Assembly (NCBI RefSeq): GCF_003268655.1
Contig: NZ_CP029642.1
Span: 3,348,001 to 3,412,000, forward strand
Reading direction: 5' to 3'
Length of the DNA stretch: 64,000 nucleotides
Source of the DNA: Arthrobacter dokdonellae
Lineage (GTDB): Bacteria > Actinomycetota > Actinomycetes > Actinomycetales > Micrococcaceae
Shown here: positions 19,201-26,925 of the stretch, one piece after another
How the letters are laid out: each line of letters begins with the position of its first letter
Position numbering within the stretch: position 1 is the first letter of the stretch
Program-made: the position numbers and the translations under genes
The notes under the pieces: generated by a model
Seen by the model: the letters and a program-made list of their open reading frames with translations, nothing else
Told to the model about the DNA's origin: nothing
The model's database searches: none

Positions 19201-19363
19201 TCATGGCGGCCAGGAAGCTTGGCCGGGACCCCACCCGGTAGGACAATGTTGCGAGGCCCGGCGGGTTGGACGTAGCTGCCGGGGTGGCCGCGGATCCGCC
19301 GCACCCGCAACCACCGCCGCATGAGCCGCACGGACCGCACCCGCCTGCTGCCGGATTGTTCAC
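16202..19363 (-). CDS. Putative baseplate assembly protein (large, Afp11/12-like)
   Basis: 1053 residues. Typical sequence of the large eCIS putative baseplate assembly proteins: RDPGDASMAMLDAWATAGDV, LTFYQERLCNEGYLRSATE, LVGWRPRPGVAATAYLAY, and a late baseplate-J-like region (VGDYADFAATFAGIGKA, VDYVDVDVFRT). It should form part of the baseplate wedge ring around the spike. The first 24 residues are Gly/Cys-rich with cysteines at 9, 12, 15, 19 and 21, unusual for a baseplate protein. It overlaps the next gene by four bases (ATGA). Confidence 0.82.
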   Translation of the reverse strand: MNNPAAGGCGPCGSCGGGCGCGGSAATPAATSNPPGLATLSYRVGSRPSFLAAMTARLSSGAHTPLAALRTRDPGDASMAMLDAWATAGDVLTFYQERLCNEGYLRSATEQRSVRELAALVGWRPRPGVAATAYLAYTVDPHTSEVLIPAGSRANSIPGPDETMQAFESSDDLPARASWNELRPRMARAQTAASVIADGLYLAGTATKLAPNDPLVLDLGTGTVQAVRVRTVTEDPVAQLTRVELADWQGGSFGASAQRQALAASRAAMDAAAGTATAQRVSLVLDRLERLVGTVPASELARQAGANAMPALGRELAAARDRGYARLIPALEAAHAILASIAAPGPEPAGAPAGRTPARPADRAGGREENPVDILVDGLLRPASVPPANAQKLERSYSATFAGAGEVYPQLLAGLYANLGPTLFPALAAERISSSTTLSVSALRQRCPLFGHNAPVPGSFKGGVYVPPTSDWALAPDEHANVAYLDGARELLQAGQYVVMQHGADTDPGDFTAELTVIKTVRTGSRLAYGLAAPATTMVLSDAWWKPRGRDFPDGPDTMGTLRASTAYAGQEALELAREPITEDVGGRELELDGLYDGLTAGRWVIVTGVRTDVAAAGVQGAELLMLAAVVHTGQRGDGGILAGEERHTFLTFARPLAYTYQRDTVSVFGNVAHATHGETRQEVLGAGNAALALQQFTLKQSPLTYLAAPTPAGVASTLVVRVNGVQWPEAPSLGYLSGSRRGFFTTAAPTGSTTITFGNPPHGQRLPTGTDNVRAGYRSGIGAPGNVRPGQISQLATRPLGVMAVTNPLRTSGGADAEPSELTRSNAPRSVTALDRLVSVGDYADFAATFAGIGKASSALLYAGGSALLQVTIAGLGDVPIDAGSDLFRNLRSALILYGDPQLRVRLVAREALALVLSANVKVAADYDWTLVEPAVRAALLRTYGFDAMALGRDVPTSAVTAAMAAVPGVDYVDVDVFRTLRAAELTAGVADLTGGPTPNSPLQAGDDPGTQPPRRIRVAPDRVESGAALPAQLAWFQAAVPDSLILNEVRP

Positions 19364-21990
19364 AGCCCGCCTCCCAACGTCAATGTGAGCTTCCCGTGGT
19401 CCGGGAAGTCCGGGGAGTTGTCCAACCGCACGATTTCCAGCGGCCCCACGGCCAGCACGCCGGTTTCCAGCTCATGGTTGGCCGCTTTCCCCTGCCGCTG
19501 CAGCCGCGTCACCACGACACTTTCGACGCCGGGAACGGACTGGGCGGCCGCCACCAGGGCCGAGGCGTATACGCCGCCGCCAAAAGTCAGCCGGTCCGGG
19601 TGGAAGAAGCCAAGCGCCCCGTTGCCGGCGTCGCCGCTGCCCAGCACGCGCAGCAGCCGCGCCCTGACATCCCCCCGGACATGGTGCGGGAGCACGCACA
19701 CGGACAGTTCGACGTCGACGGGCACGTAGTCGGCCGCGGCCACGGCGAGGTCGTGCCCCATGCGCCGGTAGGGGGCCAGGCCGGCGCGGGTGTCGGAGAG
19801 CAGTTGCGCCGTGGGTTGTTCGCTCCCCCAGGGATCCACGCCCACCCTGGCCTCGTACCAGCTTCCCGTCCAGGCCAGTTGGGCGGCGGCCCGTTGCAGG
19901 CCGGGTTGCGTTCCGGCGAGTTCGGCGTAGTCCTCCGCCGTGATGGCCCGCAGCCGGCCGCGGCGGAACTCGTCAGGCGCCAGCAGCCGGGCCTCGGCCA
20001 CGGTTTCGGGATCGGTGCCGCCCATGGCGGGCAGCGGGTTCCGCGGCCTGATGTTGGCCCCGCTCCAGGACGCATTCCGCAGCACCAAGAAGGCGATGCT
20101 GTCCCGGCCCACGTTCCCCGCCGCCCCGTTGCCCACCCGGTAGCGTGCCGTTCCCACCAGCCCGGCGCCGGGCTGTTGCCCCAGGGCGCCGTCGCCAAAC
20201 CGCAGGCAGGCGCGGCCGCCGTCGTCGATCTCCGCCACAAAAACCCGGTCCAGGGGCCCGCTGTCCAGCAGGGTCCGCCGCGGCTCCCACAGCGTGGGCG
20301 CGCCGGTGGCGGGGTCCGTGAAGGAAAGTCCGACGGCGGGCAGCGCCCACCGCGGGTCCCGGACCAGGACGTTGGCGGCCGGGCCCGGCACCACGGCGTC
20401 GCAGTGGGTGAGGGGACCACGGGCCAGGGTGGGCGTGAGGGCCGCGGCTACGCGGGTTTCCTCCACGGCGGCGCCCTCGCAGGAGCATTCGCCGGTCACG
20501 GTCAGCGTCGGCACGGGGTCCCAGGGCGGGTCCGCCACGCGCCGGCCATGGTCCACGAGCAGCACGTTGCCGCGCACCACGGAGACCCCCTCCACCGGCG
20601 CGCAGTCCGGGGCCGGGGCGCGGGTGGACAGGCACAGCGGGAAGGCGAGCGCATCGGCGGCGTCCCATTCCACGTCCACGAGCCAGCCGCCGTCGGCCGG
20701 CGGGGTCACGGCGGTCAGCCGCACGGCCTGCCGGTGGTTGGGGTCGGCGTCGGCGGGGTCGCCCGTGGCGGGCCCGCGGACCTCCTCGAAGATCAGCACG
20801 TCGCCCACCGCCAGGTTTAGCGGCTGCCCGGGGATGGCGCCGCCCCAATGGGCCGGCGTCGGGGTCTCCGGGTTGGCCTGCCGCCACAGGGCCTTGTCCA
20901 CCAGGGTGGCGTGCGTGGCACCCCGGGGCAGCGAACACTCCTGCTCGCCGCCCGCGTCCAGCGCGATTTCGCTGTGCGCGGCCCGGAACACCAGGGCCCT
21001 GGCGGTGGCGTCGGCGGGTTCAAACACGGTGTAGCCGCCGGCGGGCAGCTGCGCCAGGGCTTCATCCGTGAGCACTGTGCCCGGAGCCGCGGCCAGGTCC
21101 GGGAAGCCGGTGATGAAGTAGGCGTCGGCGGCGTCCACGGGAGGGGTGTCGCGGTCCGTCCACACGGTCAGCCAGGCGCGTGCATTCAGACCCTCGTGGA
21201 GGTAGTAGTCCACCAGGCGCACGTGGCGGCGCACCGAGATCCGCCGCCGCGCCGTGCGCAGGTATGCCTCGGTGGCGACGGCGTCCTGGTAGTAGCTCAG
21301 CTCGTCCGCGGCGTAGGCCATCGCCTCCACCAGGGCGATCCCGACGTCGGCCGCGTGGCGTTCCCGCCACGCCGGCATGGTGGTGGCGAGCCGGTCCAGC
21401 AGGAGCGTGCGGAAACTTTCGTAGTCCTTGGCAAGGTAGTCGATGGAGGAGTCCGGCGGTGCGCCGGCCGGCGTGTCGCAGGCCGGCACGCAGTCGATGC
21501 CGGTGGGGCAGGCGGCCTTGAAGCTGAAGCAGGCGGCTGAGAAGGAGGGGTCGAATCCGGGCAGGGTGCCCCACCCGCCGTCCGGTGCCGGGACGCCCAG
21601 GCTGAGGGTGTACGTGGAGAAGTCCCCGCGGCGGTCCACCGTGACGGCGAGCGCGGTGCCGGCCGATTCCGCGCCGGAGTCGTCGCCCGGGGCGGCGCCG
21701 TCGTCGGCTTCAAGCACGTACACGCCTGTCGCCGCGATCCCGGTCACGGCCTCGCCGCCGGTGATGCGGGCGTTGGCCGTCCGCAGGCCGTCGGGGGCCG
21801 TGCCGCCCGCCACGGCGGGCACGGCACCCATGAAATACACGAAGACGGTCAGCTGGTCGTCGGAGACCTCCACATAATCGATCGCGTTCAGTTGCGCCCG
21901 GTTGGCAAAGGCCGACGCCCGGGCCACGTCCGTGCCGCAACAGCCGGCGCACCGGCCGCCGCAGGGCGTCCCGGCAGTCCCGTCACTCAT
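19360..21990 (-). CDS. Baseplate J-like protein (Afp11-like)
   Basis: 876 residues from the ATG at 21990; the longer open frame upstream overlaps gp25 and is not protein-like. SSIDYLAKDYESFRTLLLDR, ERHAADVGIALVEAMAYAAD, ELSYYQDAVATEAYLRTARR and ITAEDYAELAGTQPGLQRAA are the standard signature of eCIS/phage baseplate J proteins, which build the wedge that triggers sheath contraction. The N-terminus (TPCGGRCAGCCGTD) has four cysteines, echoing the Cys-rich start of its neighbour. Four-base overlaps on both sides indicate translational coupling. Confidence 0.87.
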   Translation of the reverse strand: MSDGTAGTPCGGRCAGCCGTDVARASAFANRAQLNAIDYVEVSDDQLTVFVYFMGAVPAVAGGTAPDGLRTANARITGGEAVTGIAATGVYVLEADDGAAPGDDSGAESAGTALAVTVDRRGDFSTYTLSLGVPAPDGGWGTLPGFDPSFSAACFSFKAACPTGIDCVPACDTPAGAPPDSSIDYLAKDYESFRTLLLDRLATTMPAWRERHAADVGIALVEAMAYAADELSYYQDAVATEAYLRTARRRISVRRHVRLVDYYLHEGLNARAWLTVWTDRDTPPVDAADAYFITGFPDLAAAPGTVLTDEALAQLPAGGYTVFEPADATARALVFRAAHSEIALDAGGEQECSLPRGATHATLVDKALWRQANPETPTPAHWGGAIPGQPLNLAVGDVLIFEEVRGPATGDPADADPNHRQAVRLTAVTPPADGGWLVDVEWDAADALAFPLCLSTRAPAPDCAPVEGVSVVRGNVLLVDHGRRVADPPWDPVPTLTVTGECSCEGAAVEETRVAAALTPTLARGPLTHCDAVVPGPAANVLVRDPRWALPAVGLSFTDPATGAPTLWEPRRTLLDSGPLDRVFVAEIDDGGRACLRFGDGALGQQPGAGLVGTARYRVGNGAAGNVGRDSIAFLVLRNASWSGANIRPRNPLPAMGGTDPETVAEARLLAPDEFRRGRLRAITAEDYAELAGTQPGLQRAAAQLAWTGSWYEARVGVDPWGSEQPTAQLLSDTRAGLAPYRRMGHDLAVAAADYVPVDVELSVCVLPHHVRGDVRARLLRVLGSGDAGNGALGFFHPDRLTFGGGVYASALVAAAQSVPGVESVVVTRLQRQGKAANHELETGVLAVGPLEIVRLDNSPDFPDHGKLTLTLGGGL

Positions 21991-22349
21991 GGCGCACCCC
22001 CACCCGTAAACGTTTCCGTCCGGACGTCGCCGCTGCCGGCCAGCCGGTAGCTGATGTCCACGCTGATGGTCGAGTCGCTGCTGTCCACGGCCAGGGACTG
22101 CACGTCCACGACGTCGCCGAGCCACCGCTGCAGCCCGGCCTGGACGGTGAATTGCAGGGCGGCGGCCAGTTCGGGGCTGTTGGGGCCGAAGATGAGCTGT
22201 TGGAGACCGCTGCCAAAATCGGGGCGGTTCACGCGCTCGCCGGGGTTCGTGAACAGGAACTGTTCGATCATGTCGCGTACGTGGCCGGCCTCGTCGGTGG
22301 TCGCCGTGCGGCCCTTTTCGTCAAAGTGCCACGGGTAGTCGAAGTTCAT
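21987..22349 (-). CDS. GPW/gp25-family baseplate protein
   Basis: 120 residues from the ATG at 22349. The core NRPDFGSGLQQLIFGPNSPE and the region FTVQAGLQRWLGDVVDV match the gp25/GPW lysozyme-like family (Afp9/PVC9, TssE), which connects the baseplate to the first sheath ring. The N-terminus MNFDYPWHFDEKGRTA is family-typical. It overlaps the baseplate J gene by four bases. Confidence 0.9.
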   Translation of the reverse strand: MNFDYPWHFDEKGRTATTDEAGHVRDMIEQFLFTNPGERVNRPDFGSGLQQLIFGPNSPELAAALQFTVQAGLQRWLGDVVDVQSLAVDSSDSTISVDISYRLAGSGDVRTETFTGGGAP

Positions 22350-22357
22350 GGCGTCCC

Positions 22358-22681
22358 TCACGTCCCCGTGGCCCGCAGCTGGAACGCCACGGGCCGCAGC
22401 GGCGTGGCCGTCGGTGCGCACAGCGCCTGGCTGTCGGCCAGGAGCAGCGGCACGCCGCCGGAGAGCAGGCGGGTGGCCGCCGTCGTCCAGGTGGCGGTGG
22501 CGCAGGGGCCGTTTCCGGCCGACGGCGGCGGCATGGGGCAGCCGGCCACGGTCCAGGGCGGTGTCATGGTCACGGTGGGCTGCCCGCCCACCGTGACGCG
22601 CGGGTTGGGCGTGGTGGGCTGGGCCTGGCCGCCGTGCGCGCACAGCACCGTGGCGCCCACGTGGAGCAGTGGTCCCGGCAT
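22358..22681 (-). CDS. PAAR-like spike tip protein
   Basis: 107 residues. MPGPLLHVGATVLCAHGGQA, NPRVTVGGQPTVTM and GCPMPPPSAGNGPCATA resemble the PAAR-like (DUF4280-type) proteins that cap the injection spike; the Cys and His residues could bind the tip metal ion. It lies between gp25 and the spike gene with an AAGGGGA ribosome binding site, the position of Afp10/PVC10. The sharp tip punctures the target membrane and can carry effectors. Confidence 0.78.
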   Translation of the reverse strand: MPGPLLHVGATVLCAHGGQAQPTTPNPRVTVGGQPTVTMTPPWTVAGCPMPPPSAGNGPCATATWTTAATRLLSGGVPLLLADSQALCAPTATPLRPVAFQLRATGT

Positions 22682-22705
22682 GGTGTTCCCCTTTCGTTCC
22701 GGCCC

Positions 22706-23212
22706 TCAGGTGACGGCCAGCGCCCCGTTGTTGATGGTCACCGTGGGGCCGGCCAGCACTATCGTGGCCGCCCCGTTGGTGATGGTGATGCCCGTTTCAT
22801 TGACCAGGATGGCCGCCCCGCCGGCGCTCTTGATCTGGATGCCGCCGGCGGGCCCGGGCAGGTCGCTGATGGTGATGGAGTTCCCGAGCCCGCTTTGGAG
22901 CACGATGCTGGGGCTGAGCGGGTTGCCGGCGAGCGCGATCGCGGGCACCTCGGCGGCGCTGCCCCAAAACCCGCCCGTCCAGATCGGGTAGTCCAGGTCC
23001 CCCTGTTCGTACTCGATCCAGACGGCCGATCCGATGGCCGGGACCACGAACACGCCCGACTGCGTGCCTGTGAACGGCACGCACGGCATGGCCCACGTGG
23101 TGGGGATGACGTTGGTGGCGCTGGGGACGATCGCCTGGATCCGGCCCATCTGCTGCGGGTCCACGTTTTGCACGACGGTGCCGCGGAATTTGCCGAAGTA
23201 GTCCCCGCTCAT
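22706..23212 (-). CDS. Phage baseplate assembly protein V (gpV/gp5-like spike)
   Basis: 168 residues. The OB-fold start YFGKFRGTVVQNVDPQQMGR, IQAIVPSATN, the segment GSAVWIEYEQGDLDYPIWTG, and a C-terminal repeat-like beta-helix (SITISDLPGPAGGIQIKSAG, ITITNGAATIVLAGPTVTIN) are exactly the layout of gpV/gp5C spikes. In Afp/PVC the spike and hub are one VgrG-like protein; here they are two genes, with a four-base overlap to the hub gene. Confidence 0.9.
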   Translation of the reverse strand: MSGDYFGKFRGTVVQNVDPQQMGRIQAIVPSATNVIPTTWAMPCVPFTGTQSGVFVVPAIGSAVWIEYEQGDLDYPIWTGGFWGSAAEVPAIALAGNPLSPSIVLQSGLGNSITISDLPGPAGGIQIKSAGGAAILVNETGITITNGAATIVLAGPTVTINNGALAVT

Positions 23213-24336
23213 GCCGCCACCGCCGATACCGTCGAGATGAGCCCGTTGCGGCTGAGCGTGAATTTTTGCGTGAACTCGCCGCGCTTGATCGAGTGCCGCA
23301 CCCCGGAGACGTAGTAGAGGCCGTCAAAGGCCAGCCCGGCGCCGCGCACGCCCACGAGCTGGCGCGGGGACAGCAGCCGCCCGTAGCGCAACACGTCCAG
23401 GGAGCCGGTGCCCTCGACGGTGTCCGCAGTGTTCGCCGCGGCGGCGATCCCCACCATGATGGCCTGGGCCGGGGTGTACTTGGCCGTGTCCCTCAGCGGC
23501 AGCGTGTTCGACGGCGGCGGGTTCACGAGTCCCAGCGGCGGGTTCAGCGGGGTGATGGGCGGGATGGGGATGACGACGGGGATGTGGGTTTGTTCGTTGT
23601 GGATGTAGACCAGGGGCAGGACGGACCTTTGCGGCTTGTAGCTGAAGGTGATCGAGACCGCGTTCGTGAAGGCGTCCATGTCCAGGTTCAGCGCAGGCTG
23701 CGGGGCGCCCACCTTGATCCGCGGTCCCCAGTACGCCGTGCTGGTGCCGGGCAGGGGGCCGGGCGAAAGGTAAAACACGTAGCCCACCTTCGTGGCCAGC
23801 GCCGTGATGTATTTCAGGTCCGTGCCCTGCTGGGCGGGGATCTTCTCCGTGGGGATGGGCACGTCGAGCATGATGCTCGGCACGATCAGCGGCAGCACGC
23901 CCAGGGCGGCGTACTTGGCCAGCACCAGCGCCACGGCCGCCTCGGCCGGCATGGCCGGGAACGGCAGCCCGGTCAGGTCCAGCTTGTCCATGAGCTTGGT
24001 CAGGTCCTCGCCCGTGACCTGCAGGACCGAGTGCGCCGCGTCGCTGCCGGGCAGCACCTGGACCTGGGTCACGACGCCGTCGGCCAGCACGGCCACGGAG
24101 CCGTTGAGGGTGGCGGTGAGCACCACCCGCACGATCGGGAAGGGGGATCCGCCGGACACGAGGAACAGGGTGGGGAGCACGGAGTTGTTGCTCATGGTGA
24201 ACAGGAGCGTGAAGGCCCCCGGGCCGGTGTCCCCCGCCGTGACCTCGACGCTCGTGAGCGCCTCGATGACGTCCCCGGGGACCGGAACCGCGATGGCCGG
24301 GCCCACCATGAGCCCCAGTTGCAGCGAGCTAGACAT
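23209..24336 (-). CDS. Hub protein (gpD/late control D-like)
   Basis: 375 residues from the ATG at 24336. The sequence DVIEALTSVEVTAGDTGPGA, FTLLFTMSNN, DLTKLMDKLD, GTDLKYITALATKVGYVFYL, GVRGAGLAFDGLYYVSGVRH matches the gp27/gpD-like tail hub, which forms the trimeric adaptor between tube and spike. It is the split-off N-terminal half of a VgrG-like protein. Pro-rich residues about 270-300 form an unusual linker. Overlaps with the spike and LysM genes support one complex. Confidence 0.85.
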   Translation of the reverse strand: MSSSLQLGLMVGPAIAVPVPGDVIEALTSVEVTAGDTGPGAFTLLFTMSNNSVLPTLFLVSGGSPFPIVRVVLTATLNGSVAVLADGVVTQVQVLPGSDAAHSVLQVTGEDLTKLMDKLDLTGLPFPAMPAEAAVALVLAKYAALGVLPLIVPSIMLDVPIPTEKIPAQQGTDLKYITALATKVGYVFYLSPGPLPGTSTAYWGPRIKVGAPQPALNLDMDAFTNAVSITFSYKPQRSVLPLVYIHNEQTHIPVVIPIPPITPLNPPLGLVNPPPSNTLPLRDTAKYTPAQAIMVGIAAAANTADTVEGTGSLDVLRYGRLLSPRQLVGVRGAGLAFDGLYYVSGVRHSIKRGEFTQKFTLSRNGLISTVSAVAA

Positions 24337-24649
24337 GGGGCACCCCCGGGACTCCTTCGGGCAGGGCGATGCGCAACGTGGTGCCCGGCTCCGCGGTGAG
24401 CTCGCGCGGGAGCATGGCCCGGTTGGCGTCGGCCACCCGCCACCACAGGTCCGGGTCCCCCAGCGCCGCGGCGGCAATGTTGTCCAGCCGGTCCCCCGCG
24501 ACCACCACGTGGCTGCCGGTCCCCGCCAGGTTTTCCGGGTGCGGGAGGAAGCGGCGGGCCAGGTAGGCAATGACCTGCCCGTCCGGCGTCGTCCACGTCC
24601 GGGACTCCGTTGCTGCGTAGCGGCTGTTGGCGGCAAAGCTGGCGGCCAT
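24329..24649 (-). CDS. LysM-domain tail protein (split Afp7 C-terminal module)
   Basis: 106 residues from the ATG at 24649. The segment HVVVAGDRLDNIAAAALGDP, DLWWRVADANRAMLP, GTTLRIALPEG is a LysM-like fold as in gpX/gp53-type baseplate proteins and the C-terminus of Afp7. N-terminal YAATESRTWTTPDGQVIAYL, ARRFLPHPE is conserved in eCIS homologues. It lies two bases from the CIS_tube-type gene, so the pair probably equals one Afp7. Confidence 0.82.
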   Translation of the reverse strand: MAASFAANSRYAATESRTWTTPDGQVIAYLARRFLPHPENLAGTGSHVVVAGDRLDNIAAAALGDPDLWWRVADANRAMLPRELTAEPGTTLRIALPEGVPGVPHV

Positions 24650-24651
24650 GG

Positions 24652-25302
24652 CTAAATCCCCCTGATTCCGAGCGTGTCCAGCGTGGCTTGCGGGCTGCCG
24701 GCGGCGAACTGTTCCTTTTGCGCCAGGTAGCTCATGAACAGGCCGCCCGCGCGGTGGTCGAAGCCGGTGTCGTCCACCGTGAGCACGCGCAGGCCCAGGC
24801 TGACCTTGGCCTGGATGGGGTTGAGGTTGACGTCGAACGCCTCCTCGGTGATGGAGAAGTCGGTGATGCGCACGGGAATTACCCGGTTCCTGCTCCACAC
24901 GAAGAGGGGCAGGGGTGCCTCCATGGGCAGGATCTCCAGCCGGCCGGCCTGCTGCAGGGCGTTGTTGGCGAGCAGTTGCGTGCTGCTGGGGTACACCATG
25001 GTTTCCAGGGCGGCCAGCTGCGGGAAGATTCCCGAGGCGGTGGCCGGGCCGGTGCCGAGCTCCAGCTGGTCGACGGCGTCGATGTCCGCCTCCAGTTTGA
25101 TCGTCTCGGTGGGCGGGCCCTTGATGCGCAGCACCTCGGAGCGGTCCGGCGTGTCCGTGCCGGCGCCGTGCACGGCCAGGGTGCGCGTCAGGGTGGCCGG
25201 GTTGTACTGCAGCGCGATGATGCGCACGACGGCGGCCGTGACCGGGTCGATCAGCACGATCCCGCCGCGGACCAGCCGGGGGGCGATGGGCGGGGAGCTC
25301 AT
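24652..25302 (-). CDS. CIS_tube N-terminal domain protein (Afp7-like)
   Basis: 216 residues. IIALQYNPATLTRTL followed by PTETIKLEADIDAVDQLE, FPQLAALETMVYPSS, VPVRITDFSITEEAFDVNLN and LGLRVLTVDDT is the signature of the contractile injection system tube/baseplate adaptor N-terminal domain. In Afp and PVC the same domain with a C-terminal LysM forms the adaptor between inner tube and hub. Here the LysM is encoded by the next gene. Four-base overlap with the DUF4157 gene upstream. Confidence 0.85.
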   Translation of the reverse strand: MSSPPIAPRLVRGGIVLIDPVTAAVVRIIALQYNPATLTRTLAVHGAGTDTPDRSEVLRIKGPPTETIKLEADIDAVDQLELGTGPATASGIFPQLAALETMVYPSSTQLLANNALQQAGRLEILPMEAPLPLFVWSRNRVIPVRITDFSITEEAFDVNLNPIQAKVSLGLRVLTVDDTGFDHRAGGLFMSYLAQKEQFAAGSPQATLDTLGIRGI

Positions 25303-26636
25303 GGGGTACCCCTGCCTTTCTCCTGGATGGCTGCTTCCACGGCCTTTTCGACAGCCTTCAATCCGTCCGCGTCATGCAGGCCAAGGCTCTCGGCCGCGGC
25401 GCGCGCAGCGGCCGAGGAACCCTTGATGACGGCGTCACGGGCCTTCTCCTTGAGCCAGTCCCGCTTGTCCTTGGACAGCCCCCCGGCCACGGCGTCGATG
25501 ACGGGGTCGATCAACTTTTCCGCCACCGTGTCCACGATTGACGTCGGCCCGCTGCCCTTGACCGGCGGGGGCAGTGGCTTGTAAAAGTCCGGCGGCAGGT
25601 TCACGCCGTTGTCCGGCACGGGCTGGGGATGGTAGGTGAGGTCGATGGGTTTGGGGGCCGGGGGGCCAAGGCCGGCACCACCCGGTCCGGGCGGCGGGAC
25701 AAGTTCCGGCACCATCCGTCCCAGCGGCGATTTGCGCGGGTGGAAGCGGATTTCCACCCGCCGGTTGCGTGCGTTGGGGACATTGTCCTTGGTTGCCACG
25801 GCCTGGGCGGGCCCCTCGCCCTGGCTGTCCGTGGCCATGATGGCGGCGGGGACGCCCATTCCGGACAGGGCGCCTGCCACCGCATCCGCCCTGTCCTGGC
25901 CGAGCCGGGCGTTGCTGGCTTCCGTGCCCACGGTGTCGGCGTGGCCGGTGATGGTGACGATGGACAGCGTGTAGCGCTGCAGGAGGACGGTGATGGTGGC
26001 GGCCAGCACTTTCAGCTGCCCCAGCTGGTCCGGCGTGGGTTCGGCCTGGCCGGTCGGGAAATTGTCCAGGGTCTGCGAGCCAATGGCCGACGCCAGAAAC
26101 GGGGAGGCGTCTTCAATCAGGGCCGTCGCCGGGTCGCCCTGCACGGAGTTGCCGGCACCCGCCAGCGGCTGGCGGCGGACCGCCCCGGGAAGGTGCCGGC
26201 CGCCGGGGGGAATGCGCAGCATGCCGCTGCCCGGGTAGGCGGCCGCGTTCCGGTCGGCTGCCCGCTCCGACGCATCCCCTGGCGTGGAAACCCCCTGGCC
26301 TGCCGGTTGCAGGGTGTGCGTGAGTTCATGGGCCAGCAGCATCCTGCCTTCCATGGTGCCCGGCTGAAACCGGCCCCCGCCAAAGAAGATGTCGCTGCCA
26401 ACCGTCAGTGCCGCCGCGTTCATCGACTGCGCCAGGGCCGCCGCCCCCGAATCCGCATGCACCCGGACCCGGGTGAAATCCCGCCCGAAACGCGCTTCAA
26501 AGCCCCGCCGCACCCCGTCCGCCAGGGGAGCGCCGCCGGACCGGGCGGCCTCCCCCGTGGCGCGGGCCGGGCGCGCGACAGACATGGCTGCCGCCTTGGC
26601 CGCTTCCGCCCGTGCGCCGTCAAATTCATCGGCCAT
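25299..26636 (-). CDS. DUF4157 (eCIS core) - OmpA-like fusion protein, candidate cargo
   Basis: 445 residues. Residues about 35-125 are a DUF4157 domain: LADGVRRGFEARFGRDFTRV, RVHADSGAAALAQSMNAAAL, and an intact metallopeptidase-type HELTH at 103-107. Residues about 200-305 are OmpA-like (VTITGHADTVGTEASN, LGQDRADAVAGAL, NARNRRVEIRFHP), a fold that usually binds peptidoglycan. The C-terminal 100 residues are helical with a KDKRDWLKEKARDAV stretch. DUF4157 is strongly linked to eCIS loci and their cargo; its place inside the structural operon suggests a particle component or cargo with cell-wall affinity. The function is inferred. Confidence 0.82.
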   Translation of the reverse strand: MADEFDGARAEAAKAAAMSVARPARATGEAARSGGAPLADGVRRGFEARFGRDFTRVRVHADSGAAALAQSMNAAALTVGSDIFFGGGRFQPGTMEGRMLLAHELTHTLQPAGQGVSTPGDASERAADRNAAAYPGSGMLRIPPGGRHLPGAVRRQPLAGAGNSVQGDPATALIEDASPFLASAIGSQTLDNFPTGQAEPTPDQLGQLKVLAATITVLLQRYTLSIVTITGHADTVGTEASNARLGQDRADAVAGALSGMGVPAAIMATDSQGEGPAQAVATKDNVPNARNRRVEIRFHPRKSPLGRMVPELVPPPGPGGAGLGPPAPKPIDLTYHPQPVPDNGVNLPPDFYKPLPPPVKGSGPTSIVDTVAEKLIDPVIDAVAGGLSKDKRDWLKEKARDAVIKGSSAAARAAAESLGLHDADGLKAVEKAVEAAIQEKGRGTP

Positions 26637-26925
26637 GGTTCAGCCCTCCCATCACGGCTCCGGCGATGGAACGGCCCATGGCCCGCGGGTCGGAACCGCC
26701 GGGCAAGGCCACCGGCGCCGGGCGAAGGGCCGGCACCGCCGCACCGGCCAGCATCCAATCCGCCGCCCGGGCGCCGCCATCGCCGGCCTCCGCGGTGTTC
26801 CCGGCATCACCGCCCAGCCGGCGCGCCAGCTCCGTCTCGAGGGCGGTGGAAACCAGGGCTGCAGAGCGGGTATCCACATCCAGCCCCTCCAGGACCAGCC
26901 TGTCGATTCTCACGTCAATGTCCAT
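26626..26925 (-). CDS. Small conserved eCIS-operon protein
   Basis: 99 residues, family not recognised. It starts MDIDVRIDRLVLEGLDVDTR, continues with a helical AALVSTALETELARRL and ends with a Gly/Ala-rich MGRSIAGAVMGGLNHGR. It overlaps both the ATPase gene and the DUF4157 gene (11 bases each), so it is expressed with them. Homologues of similar size beginning with an I-x-x-LxLxG pattern are common beside eCIS ATPases, perhaps as adaptor or chaperone; that role is a guess. Confidence 0.6.
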   Translation of the reverse strand: MDIDVRIDRLVLEGLDVDTRSAALVSTALETELARRLGGDAGNTAEAGDGGARAADWMLAGAAVPALRPAPVALPGGSDPRAMGRSIAGAVMGGLNHGR

